Source: Petrolisthes cinctipes (lineage: Eukaryota > Arthropoda > Malacostraca > Decapoda > Porcellanidae). Taken from it: a DNA stretch of 64,000 nt. Location: contig JAWQEG010000717.1 of the NCBI GenBank assembly GCA_033782935.1, forward strand, positions 1,426,001 to 1,490,000, read 5' to 3'. The notes below the pieces were generated by a model that did no database searches, had not been told where the DNA came from, and saw nothing but the letters and a program-made list of their open reading frames with translations. Numbering within the stretch: position 1 is the stretch's first letter; every line of letters starts with the position of its first letter. A program made the position numbers and the translations under genes. Below are positions 38,969-49,212 of this stretch, one piece after another.

Positions 38969-41900
38969 AGGCTCAAAACATGCTAAAAATCGATATTTTA
39001 AGTGTCCAAAGTCGATATGTTCATGCATCTTCTGTACCCGTTTATATCTCAAATTCAGGCTCAAAACACCCGAAAATTTGATATTTTTGGGTCCCAGAAG
39101 CGATCTGTACATGTGTAGTCAGTGCTAGAATGTATTCAAAATATAGGCTCAAAACATGTTAAAAATCGATATTTTAAGTGTCCAAAGTCGGTATGTGCAT
39201 GCATCTTCAGTAACCGTTTATATCTCAAATTCAGGCTCAAAACACCCGAAAATTCGATATTTTTGGGTTCCAGAAGCGATTTGTACATGCCTACTCCTAG
39301 TTAGAGTATTTTCAAAATACAGACCCGAAACATGCTGAAAATCGATATTTTAGGGGCCCAAAGTCAATATGTGCATGCATCTTCTGTACCCGTTTATATC
39401 TCAAATTCAGGCTCCAAACACCCGAAAATTCGATATTTTGGGGTCCCAGAAGCGATCTGTACATGCTTACTCAGTGCTAGAGTATTTTAAAAATATAGGC
39501 CCAATACATGCTAAAAATCGATATTTTAGGTGACCAAAAGTCGATATGTGCATGCATCTTCTGTACCCGTTTATATCTCAAATTCAGGCTCAAAACACCC
39601 GAAAATTCGATATTTTGGGGTCCCAGAAGCGATCTGTACATGCCTACTCAGTGCTAGAATATTTTCAAAATATTGGCCCAAAACATGCGAAAAATCGATA
39701 TTTTAGGTTCCCAAAGTCGATATCTCAAATTCAGGCCCAAAACACCCAAAAATTCGATATTTTGGGGTCCCAAAAGCGATCTGTACATGGCTACTCCGTG
39801 TTAGAGTATTTTCAATATACCGGCCCAAAACATGCTGAAAATCGATATTTTAGGTGCCCAAAGTAAATATGTGCATGCATCTTCTGTACCCGTTTATATC
39901 TCAAATTCAGGCTCAAAACACCCGAAAATTCGGTATTTTTGGGTCCTAGAAGCGATCTGTACATCCCTACTCCTAGTTAGAATGTTTTCAAGATACAGAC
40001 ACAAAACATGCTCAAAATCGGTATTTTAGGTGCCCAAAAGTCGATATGTGCATGCATCTTTTGTATCCGTTTATATCTCAAATTCAGGCTCAAAACACCC
40101 GAAAATTCGATATTTTGGGGTCCCAGAAGCGATCTGTACATGCCTACTCAGAGCCAGAATATTTTCAAAATATTTGCCCAAAACATGCTAAAAATCGATG
40201 TTTTAGGTGCCCAAAGTCGATATCTCAAATTCAGGCCCAAAACACCCCAAAATTCGATATTTTGGGGTCCCAAAAGCGATCTGTCCATGCCTACTCCGTG
40301 TTAGAGTATTTTCAATATAGAGGCCCAAAACATGCTGAAAATCGATCTTTTAGGTGCCCAAAAGTCGATATGTGCATGCATCTTCTGTACCCGTTTATAT
40401 CCCAAATTCAACCTCAAAACACCCGAAAATTCGCTATTTTTGGGTCCCAGAAGCGATCTGTACATGCCTACTCAGTGCTAGAATTTTTTCAAAATATAGG
40501 CTCAAAACATGCTAAAAATCGATATTTTAAGTGTCCAAAGTCGATATGTGCATGCATCATCTGTACCCGTTTATATCCCAAATTCAACCTCAAAACACCC
40601 GAAAATTCGCTATTTTTAGGTCCCAGAAGCGATCTGTACATGCCTACTCCGTGTTAGAGTATTTTCAAAATACAGGCCCAGAACATACTAAAAATCGATC
40701 TTTTAGGTGCCCAAAATTCGATATGTGCATGCATCTTCTGTACCCGTTTATATCTCAAATTCAGGCTCCAAACACCCGAAAATTCGATATTTTGGGGTCC
40801 CAGAAGCGATCTGTACATGCTTACTCAGTGCTAGAATATTTTCTAAATATTGGCCCAAAACATGCTGAAAATCGATATTTTATGTGCACAAAGTCGATAC
40901 CTCAAATTCAGGCCCAAAACACCCGAAAATTCGATATTTTGGGGTCCCAGAAGCGAACTGTACATGCCTTGTCCGTGATAGAGTATTTTCAAACTACAGA
41001 CCCAAAACATACTGAAAATCGATCTTTTAGATGCCCAAAAGTCGATATGTGCGTGCATCATATGTACCCGTTTATATCTCAAATTCAGGCTCAAAACACC
41101 CGAAAATTCGGTATTTTTGGGTCCTAGAAGCGATCTGTACATCCCTACTCCTAGTTAGAATGTTTTCAAGATACAGACCCAAAACATGCTCAAAATCGAT
41201 ATTTTAGCTGCCCAAAAGTCGATATGTGCATGCATCTTCTGTACCCGTTTATATCTTAAATTCAGGCTCAAAACACCCGAAAATTCGATATTTTGGGGTC
41301 CCAGAAGTGATCTGTACATGCCTACTTAGTGCTAGAATATTTTCAAAATATAGGCTCAAAACATGCTAAAAATCGATATTTTAGGTGCCCAAAGTCGATA
41401 TCTCAAATTCAGGCCCAAAACACCCGAAATTTCGATATTTTGGGGTCCCAGAAGCGAACTGTACATGCCTACTCAATGCTAGAGTATTTTCAAAATACAG
41501 GCACAAAACATACTGAAAATCGATCTTTTAGGTGCCCAAAAGTCGATTTGGGCATGCATCGTCTGTACCCGTTTATATCCCAAATTCATCCTCAAAACAC
41601 CCGAAAATTCGATATTTTTGGGTCCCAGAAGCGATCTGTACATGCCTACTCAGTGCTAGAATTTTTTCAAAATATAGGCTCAAAACATACTAAAAATCGA
41701 TATTTCAAGTGTCCAAAGTCGATATGTGCATGCATCATCTGTACCCGCTTATATCTCAAATTCAGGCTCAAAACACCCGAAAATTCGATATTTTGGGGTC
41801 CCAGAAGTGATCGGTACATGCCTACTTAGTGTTTGAATATTTTCAAAATATTGGCCCAAAACATGCTAAAAATCGATATTTTAGGTGCCCAAAGTCGATA

Positions 41901-42932
41901 TCTAAAATTCAGGCCCAAAACACACGAAAATTCGATATTTTGGGGTCCCAGAAGCAATTTGTACATGCCTACATCGTATTAGAGTATTTTCAAAATACAG
42001 GCCTAAAACATACTGAAAATCAATCCTTTAGATGCCCAAAAGTCGATATGTGCATGCATCTTCTGTATCCGTTTATATCTCAAATTCAGGCTCAAAACAT
42101 CCGAAAATTCGATATTTTTGGGTCCCAGAAGCGAACTGTACATGCCTACTCCTAGTTAGAGTATTTTCAAAATACAGGCCCAAAACATGCTGAAAATCGA
42201 TATTTTAGGTGCCCAAAGTCAATATGTGCATGCATCTTCTGGACCCGTTTATATCTCAAATTCAGGCTCAAAAGACCGGAAAATTCGGTATTTTTGGGTC
42301 CTAGAAGCGATCTGTACATCCCTACTCCTAGTTAGAATGTTTTCAAGATACAGACCCAAAACATGCTCACAATCGATATTTTAGGTGCCCAAAAGTCGAT
42401 ATGTGCATGCATCATCTGTACCCGTTTATATCCCAAATTCAACCTCAAAACACCCGAAAATACGCTATTTTTGGGTCCCAGAAGCGACCTGTACATGCCT
42501 ACTCCGTGTTAGAGTATTTTCAAAATACAGGCCCAGAACATACTAAAAATCGATCTTTTAGGTGCCCAAAATTCGATATGTGCATGCATCTTCTGTACCC
42601 GATTATATCTCAAATTCAGGCTCCAAACACCCGAAAATTCGATATTTTGGGGTCCCAGCAGCGATCTGTACATGCCTACTCTGATGAAGGCCCAAAACAT
42701 GCTGAAAATCGATATTTTAGGGGCCCAAAGTCAACATGTGTATGCATCTTCTGCACTCGTTTATATCTCAAATTCAACCTCAAAACACCCGAAAATTCGA
42801 TAATTTTGGGTCCCAGAAGCGATCTGTACATGTCTAGTCAGTGCTAGAATGTTTTCAATATATAGGCTCAAAACATGTTAAAAATCGATATTTTAAGTGT
42901 CCAAAGTCGGTATGTGCATGCATCTTCTGTAA
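38969..42932 (+). repeat. Mosaic satellite segment
   Basis: Mostly full-length monomers. 40,150-40,450 resembles 33,330-33,850 (ATTTGCCC, GATGTTTTAGG, CACCCCAAAATTCG, AATATAGAGGCC, CGCTATTTTTGGG). 40,840-41,200 resembles about 32,830-33,210 and also 43.0-43.2 kb and 49.3-49.5 kb. Only satellite is seen. Confidence 0.85.
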
Positions 42933-44000
42933 CCGTTTAAATCTCAAATTCAGGCTCAAAACCCTCGAAAATTCGATATTTTGGGGTCCCAGAAACGATC
43001 TGTACATGCTTACTCAGTGCTAGAATATTTTCTAAATATTGGCCCAAAACATGCTGAAAATCGATATTTTAGGTGCCCAAAGTCGATACCTCAAATTCAG
43101 GCCCAAAACACCCGAAAATTCGATATTTTGGGGTCCCAGAAGCGAACTGTACATGCCTTGTCCGTGTTAGAGTATTTTCAAACTACAGACCCAAAACATA
43201 CTGAAAATCGATCTTTTAGATGCCCAAAAGTCGATATGTGCATGCATATTCTGTACCCGTTTATATCTCAAATTCAGGCTCCAAACACCCGAAAATTCGA
43301 TATTTTGGGGTCCCAGAAGCAATCTGTACATGCCTACTCAGTTGCAGGCCAAAACATGCTGAAAATCGATATTTTAGGTGCCCAAAGTCAACATGTGTAG
43401 GCATCTCCTGCACTCGTTTATATCTCAAATTCAACCTCAAAAAACCCGAAAATTTGATAATTTTGGGACCCAGAAGCGATCTGTACATGCCTACTCCGTG
43501 TTAAAGTTTTTTCAATATAATGACCCAAAACATACTAAAAATCGATCTTTTAGGTGCCCAAAAGTCTATATAGATGTGGATGCATCTTCTGTACCCGTTT
43601 ATATCTCAAATTCTGGCTCAAAACACCCGAAAATTCGATATTTTTGGGTCCCAGAAGCGATCTGTACTCCGTGTTAGAGTATTTTCAAAATACAGGCCCA
43701 AAACAAGCTGAAAATCGATATTTTAGGTGACCAAAGTCACTATGTGTATGCATCCTCTACACCCGTTTATATCCCAAATTCAACCTCAAAACACCCGAAA
43801 ATTCGATATTTTGGGGTCCCAGAAGGAAACTGTACATGCCTACTCAGTGCTAGAGTATTTTCAAAATACAGGCCCAAAACATACTGAAAATCGATCGTTT
43901 AGGTGCCCAAAAGTCGATATGTGCATGCATCTTCTGTACCCGTTTATATCTCAAATTCAGGCTCCAAACACCCGAAAATTCGGGATTTTGGGGTCCCAGA
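42933..44000 (+). repeat. Long-range duplicated block, copy 1 (offset about 6,280 bp)
   Basis: Matches 49,213-50,284. Shared private marks are CCGTTTAAATCTC, AAAACCCTCGAAAATTC, TTTTCTAAATATTGGCCC, GCCTTGTCCGTG, GTAGGCATCTCCTG, GGGACCCAGAAG, AATATAATGACCC and ATCCTCTACACCC. This copy has a 6-bp insertion (TATATAGATGTGG near 43,570) and an 8-bp loss at 43,668, which move the offset to 6,284. Confidence 0.82.
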
Positions 44001-44039
44001 AGCGATCTGTACATGCCTACTCAGATGCAGGCCCAAAAC

Positions 44040-44450
44040 ATGCTGAAAATCGATATCTTAGGTGCCCAATGTCGACATGTGTATGCATCTTCTGCACTCG
44101 ATTATATGTCAAATTCAACCTCAAACAACCCGAAAATTCGATAATTTTGGGTCCCAGAAGCGATCTGTACATGTCTAGTCAGTGCTAGAATGTTTTCAAA
44201 ATATAGGCGCATAACATGCTGAAAATCGATATTTTAAGTGTCCAAAGTCGATATGTGCATGCATCTTCTGTAACCGTTTATATCTCAAATTCAGGCTCAA
44301 AACACCCGAAAATTCTATATTTTAAGGTCCCAGAAGCGATCTGTACATGCCTACTCATAGTTAGAGTATTTTCAAAATACAGGCCCAAAACATGCTGAAA
44401 ATCGATATTTCAGGTGCCCAAAGTCAATATGTGCATGCATCTTCTGTACC
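44040..44450 (+). repeat. Long-range duplicated block, copy 1 (offset 8,174 bp)
   Basis: Matches 52,214-52,624. Both have the unusual CCAATGTCGACATGTG, CACTCGATTATATGTC, AGGCGCATAACATGC and CTCATAGTTAGAG forms. It abuts the block paired with 49-50 kb, so neighbouring stretches here have partners in different places. Confidence 0.75.
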
Positions 44451-44471
44451 CGTTTATATCTCAAATTCAGG
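44384..44471 (+). repeat. Half A (88 bp) of the dimeric monomer
   Basis: Half A carries ATCGAT, an AGGTGCCCAAAG segment, the self-complementary TGCATGCA core and CCCGTTTATATC. Aligned without gaps to half B in consensus form, it matches at 60 of 88 positions (68%). The best conserved part is the first half: AAAACA, GAAAAT, TCGATATTTT, CCCA and the CGAT.TGTRCATGC segment. Half A is the more variable half in the array. Subfamilies differ at GTCGATATG/GTCAATATG/GTCAACATG, at CATCTTCTG/CATCATCTG and at CTGTACCC/CTGCACCC. Confidence 0.85.
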
Positions 44472-44559
44472 CTCAAAACACCCGAAAATTCGATATTTTT
44501 GGGTCCCAGAAGCGATCTGTATATGCCTACTCATAGTTAGAGTATTTTCAAAATACAGG
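44472..44559 (+). repeat. Half B (88 bp) of the dimeric monomer
   Basis: Half B begins CTCAAAACACCCGAAAATTCG and ends in a 15-nt A/T dyad followed by AGG. It aligns end to end with half A at the same 88-bp length, so the monomer looks like an ancestral 88-bp repeat that doubled and then diverged. Variants of half B define subfamilies: GAAGCGATC, GAAGCGAAC or GAAGTGATC; CTCAGTGCTAGAA, CTCCGTGTTAGAG or CTCCTAGTTAGAA; and GATATTTTGGGG, GATAATTTTGGG or GGTATTTTTGGG. Confidence 0.85.
44542..44556. repeat. Dyad GTATTTT-C-AAAATAC in half B
   Basis: A perfect 7-bp inverted repeat around a single central C. It occurs once per monomer in the subfamily with CCGTGTTAGAG or CTAGTTAGAG before it. The sister form has AT...AT in place of the outer GT...AC, so both outer bases change together and pairing is kept. 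A role in cruciform formation or protein binding is inference. Confidence 0.7.
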
Positions 44560-45236
44560 CCCAAAACATGCTGAAAATCGTTATTTTAGGTGCCCAAAGT
44601 CAATATGTGCATGCATCTTCTGTACCCGTTTATATCTCAAATTCAGGCTCAAAACACCCGAAAATTCGATATTTTGGGGTCCCAGAAGCGATCTGTACAT
44701 GCCTACTCCGTGTAAAAGTACTTTTAATATACAGGCCTAAAACATACTGAAATTCGATCTTTTAGGTGCCCAAAAGTCGATATGTGCATGCATTTTCTGT
44801 ACCCGTTTATATCCCAAATTCAACCCCAAAACACCCGAAAATTCGATATTTTGGGGTCCCAGAAGCGATCTGTACATGCCTACTCAATGATAGAATTTTT
44901 TTCAAAATATAGGCTCAAAACATGCTAAAATTCGATATTTTAAGTGTCCAAAGTCGATATGTGCATGCATCATCTGTACCCGTTTATATCTCAAATTCAG
45001 GCTCAAAACACCCGAAAATTCGATATTTTGGAGTCCCTGAAGTGATCTGTACATGCTTACTTAGTGCTAGAATATTTTCAAAATATAGGCCCAAAGCATG
45101 CTAAAAATCGATATTTTAGGTGCAAAAAGTAGGTATCTCAAATTCAGGCTTAAAACACCCAAAAATTCGATATTTTTGGGTCCCAGAAGCGATCTGTACA
45201 TACCTACTCCTAGTTAGAGTATTTTCAAAATACAGG

Positions 45237-45295
45237 CCCAAAACATGCTGAAAATCGATATTTTAGGTGCCCAAAGTCGATATCTCAAATTCAGG
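45237..45295 (+). repeat. A-short variant: half A with a 29-bp deletion
   Basis: Here half A is 59 bp instead of 88. The sequence runs GTCGATAT directly into CTCAAATTCAGG, losing 29 bp that start GTGCATGCATC and end TTTATAT. Both deletion ends carry ATAT in the full-length form, so one copy of a short direct repeat was lost with the intervening DNA. The resulting monomer is 147 bp, confirmed by the 30,661 to 30,808 spacing. This variant recurs all over the window, for example near 640, 2,290, 12,460, 25,885, 30,690, 38,510 and 63,400. Confidence 0.92.
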
Positions 45296-45472
45296 CCCAA
45301 AACACCTGAAAATTCGATATTTTGGGGTCCCAGAAGCGAACTGTACATGCCTATTCCGTGTTAGAGTATTTTCAAAATACATGCCCAAAACATACTGAAA
45401 ATCGTTCATTTAGGTGCCCAAAAGTCGATATGTGAATGCATCTTCTGTACCCGTTTATATCCCAAATTCAAC

Positions 45473-45542
45473 CTCAAAACACCCGAAAATTCGATATTTT
45501 TGGGTCCCAGAAGCGATCTGTACATGCCTACTCAGATGCAGG
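45473..45542 (+). repeat. B-short variant: half B with an 18-bp net deletion
   Basis: Half B is 70 bp here. CCTACTCAGATGCAGG replaces the segment that normally holds GTGCTAGAA and the A/T dyad, so this monomer lacks the dyad altogether. I located about 35 such junctions by eye, including near 2,366, 7,195, 11,888, 17,411, 27,638, 42,680, 47,750, 55,617 and 62,462. Nearly all are followed by the same half-A subtype (caacatgtgtatgcat), though the one shown here is an exception. Confidence 0.9.
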
Positions 45543-47059
45543 CCCAAAACATGCTGAACATCGATATTTTAAGTGTCCAAAGTCGATATGTGCATGCATC
45601 ATCTGTACCCGTTTATATCTCAAATTCAGGCTCAAAAAACCCGAAAATTCGATATTTTGGGGTCCCAGAAGTGATCTGTACATTCCTACTTAGTGCTAGA
45701 ATATTTTCAAAATATAGGCCCAAAACATGCTAAAAATCGATATTTTAAGTGTCCAATGTTGATATGTGCATGCATCATCTGTACCCGTTTATATCTCAAA
45801 TTCAGGCTCAAACCACCCGAAAATTCGATATTTTATGGTCCCAGAAGCGAACTGTACATGCCTACTCAATGCTAGAGTATTTTCAAAATACAGTCACAAA
45901 ACATACTGAAAATCGATCTTTTAGGTGCCCAAAAGTCGATTTGTGTATGCATCTTCTGTACCCGTTTATATCCCAAATTCAGGCTCAAAACACCCGAAAA
46001 TTCGTTATTTTTGGGTCCCTGAAGCGATCTGTACATGCCTACTCATAGTTAGAGTATTTTCAAAATACAAGCACAAAACATGCTAAAATAGATATTTTTG
46101 GTGCCCAAAGTCAATATGTGCATGCATCTTCTGTACCCGTTAATATCTCAAATTAAGGCTCAAAACACCCGAAAATTCGATATTTTGGGGTCCCAGAAGC
46201 GATCTGTACATGCCTACTCAGTGCTAGAATATTTTCAAAATATAGGCCCAAAATATACTAAAAATCGATATTTAAGGTGCTTAAAGTCGAAATCTCAAAT
46301 TCAGGCTCAAAACACCCAAATATTCGATATTTTGGGGTCCCAGAAGCGATCTGTACATGCCTACTCCGTGCAAAAGTATTTTTAATATACAGGCCCAAAA
46401 CATACTGAAAATCGATCTTTTAGTTGCCCAAAAGTCGATATGTGCATGCATTTTCTGTACCCGTTTATATCCCAAATTCAACCTCAAAACACCCGAAAAT
46501 TCAATATTTTGGGGTCCCAGAAGCGATCTGTACATGCCTACACAGTGCTAAAATTTTTTCAAAATATAGGCTCAAAACATGCTAAAATTCGATATTTTAA
46601 GTGTCCAAAGTCGATATGTGCATGCATCATCTGTACCCGTTAATATCTAAAATTCAGGCTCAAAACACCCGAAAATTCGATATATTGGGGTCCCAGAAGT
46701 GATCTGTACATGCCTACTTAGTGCTAGTATATTTTCAAAATATAGGCCAAAAGCATGCTAAAAATCGATATTTTAGTTGCCCAAAGTCGGTATCTCAAAT
46801 TCAGGCTTAAAACACCCAAAAATTCGATATTTTGGGGTCCCAGAAGCGATCTGTACATGCCTACTCCGTGTTAGAGTATTTTCAAAATACAGGCCCAAAT
46901 CATGCTGAAAATCGATATTTTAGGTGACCAAAGTCAATATGTGCATGCATCTTCTGTACCCGTTTATATCTCAAATTCAGGCTCAAAACACCCGAAAATT
47001 CGGTATTTTTTGGGTCCTAGAAGCGATCTGTACATCCCTACTCCTAGTTAGAATGTTTT

Positions 47060-47870
47060 CAAGATACAGACCCAAAACATGCTCAAAATCGATATTTTAG
47101 ATGCCCAAAAGTCGATATGTGCATGCATCTTCTGTACCTGTTTATATCTCTAATTCAGGCTCAAAACACCCGAAAATTCGATATTTTGGGGTCCCAGAAG
47201 TGATCTGTACATTCCTACTTAGTTCTAGAATATTTTCAAAATATAGGCCCAAAACATGCTAAAAATCGATATTTTAAGTGTCCAAAGTCGATATGTGCAT
47301 GCATCATCTGTACCCGTTTATATCTCAAATTCAGGCTCAAACCACCCGAAAATTCGATATTTTGGGGTCCCATAAGCGAACTGTACATGCCTACTCAATG
47401 CTAGAGTATTTTCAAAATACAGTCACAAAACATACTGAAAATCGATCTTTTAGGTGCCCAAAAGTCGATTTGTGTATGCATCTTCTGTACCCGTTTATAT
47501 CCCAAATTCAACCTCAAAACACCCGAAAATTCGATATTTTTGGGTCCCAGAAGCGATCTGTACATGCCTACTCAGAGCTAGAATTTTTTCAAAATATAGG
47601 CTCAAAACATGCTAAAAACCGATATTTTAAGTGTCCAAAGTCGATATGTGCATGCATCATCTGTACCCGTTTATATCTCAATTTCAGGCTCAAAACACCC
47701 GAAAATTCGATATTTTGGGGTCCCAGAAGCGATCTGTACATGCCTACTCAGATGCAGGCCCAAAACATGCTGAACATCGATATTTTAGGAGCCCAAAGTC
47801 AACATGTGTATGCATCTTCTGCACTCGTTTATATCTCAAATTCAACCTCAAAACACCCGAAAATTCAATA
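47060..47870 (+). repeat. Long-range duplicated block, copy 1 (offset 6,173 bp)
   Basis: Matches 53,233-54,043. Shared marks include GTACCTGTTTATATCTC, ACATTCCTACTTAG, CAAACCACCCG, CTCAATGCTAGAG and GTCGATTTGTGTATGC. Confidence 0.75.
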
Positions 47871-48100
47871 TTTTGGGTCCTAGAAGCGTTCTGTACATGT
47901 CTACTCAGTGCTAGAATGTTTTCAAAATATAGGCTCAAAACATGCTAAAAATCGATATTTTAAGTGTCCAAAGTCGATATGTGCATGCATCTTCTTTACC
48001 CGTTTATATCTCTAATTCAGGCTCAAAACACCCGAAAATTCGATAATTTTGGGTCCCAGAAGCGATCTGTACATGTCTAGTCAGTGCTAGAATGTTTTCA
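47592..48100 (+). repeat. 509-bp (3-monomer) tandem duplication, copy 1
   Basis: Landmarks at 47,631 and 47,744 recur at +509. The three monomers end with B-short, AACATGTGTATG/ATTTTGGGTCCTAGAAGCGTTC, and GATAATTTTGGG types. Very few differences are seen, so the event looks recent. Limits are approximate. Confidence 0.82.
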
Positions 48101-48609
48101 AAATATAGGCCCAAAACATGCTAAAAATCGATATTTTAAGTGTCCAAAGTCGATATGTGCATGCATCATCTGTACCCGTTTATATCTCAAATTCAGGCTC
48201 AAAACACCCGAAAATTCGATATTTTGGGGTCCCAGAAGCGATCTGTACATGCCTACTCAGATGCAGGCCCAAAACATGCTGAACATCGATATTTTAGGAG
48301 CCCAAAGTCAACATGTGTATGCATCTTCTGCACTCGTTTATATCTCAAATTCAACCTCAAAACACCCGAAAATTCAATATTTTGGGTCCTAGAAGCGTTC
48401 TGTACATGTCTACTCAGTGCTAGAATGTTTTCAAAATATAGGCTCAAAACATGCTAAAAATCGATATTTTAAATGTCCAAAGTCGATATGTGCATGCATC
48501 TTCTGTACCCGTTTATATCTCTAATTCAGGCTCAAAACACCCGAAAATTCGATAATTTTGGGTCCCAGAAGCGATCTGTACATGTCTAGTCAGTGCTAGA
48601 ATGTTTTCA
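48101..48609 (+). repeat. 509-bp (3-monomer) tandem duplication, copy 2
   Basis: Nearly identical to copy 1. It differs at TTTTAAATGTCC for TTTTAAGTGTCC (48,469) and CTTCTGTACC for CTTCTTTACC (48,500). It is followed by three regular 176-bp monomers. Confidence 0.82.
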
Positions 48610-49212
48610 ATATATAGGCTCAAAACATGTTAAAAATCAATATTTTAAGTGTCCAAAGTCGGTATGTGCATGCATCTTCTGTAACCGTTTATATCTCAAA
48701 TTCAGGCTCAAAACACCCGAAAATTCGATATTTTTGGGTCCCAGAAGCGATTTGTACATGCCTACTTCTAGTTAGAGTATTTTCAAAATACAGACCCAAA
48801 ACATGCTGAAAATCGATATTTTAGGTTACCAAAGTCAATATGTGCATGCATCTTCTGTACCCGTTTATATCTCAAATTCAGGCTCAAAAGACCCGAAAAT
48901 TCGGTATTTTTGGGTCCTAGAAGCGATCTGTACATCCCTACTCCTAGTTAGAATGTTTTCAAGATACAGACCAAAAACATGTTAAAAATCGATATTTTAA
49001 GTGTCCAAAGTCGGTATGTGCATGCATCTTTTGTAACCGTTTATATCTCAAATTCAGGCTCAAAACACCCGAAAATTCGATATTTTTGGGTCCCAGAAGC
49101 GATCTGTACATGCCTACTCCTAGTTAGATTATTTTCAAAATACAGACCCAAAACATGCTGAAAATCGATATTTTAGGTGCCCAAACTCAATATGTGCATT
49201 AATCTTCTGTAC
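48610..49212 (+). repeat. Three regular 176-bp monomers
   Basis: Monomer landmarks at 48,627, 48,803 and 48,979 are spaced exactly 176 bp apart. The first and third share CATGTTAAAAATC and GTCGGTATGTGC. This suggests local pairwise exchange two monomers apart. No shortened variants are present here. Confidence 0.88.

Larger units (their letters stand above)
44384..44559 (+). repeat. Reference 176-bp monomer
   Basis: This is a clean full-length monomer chosen as a ruler. It starts at the CCC before AAAACATGCTG and ends at the GG before the next CCCAAAACATG, exactly 176 bp. The following monomer begins at 44,560 in the same phase. It divides into two 88-bp halves (A then B) that begin alike (C-C/T-CAAAACA) and end alike (AGG). 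The phase is arbitrary; any circular permutation is equally valid. Confidence 0.95.
44451..47059 (+). repeat. Mosaic satellite segment
   Basis: Full-length and A-short monomers. 45,690-46,000 resembles 47,220-47,530 (offset 1,529). 46,360-46,800 resembles 60.0-60.4 kb, sharing CGTGYAAAAGTATTTTTAATATAC-like joints and the CATTTTCTGTACCC form. No other feature is visible. Confidence 0.83.
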
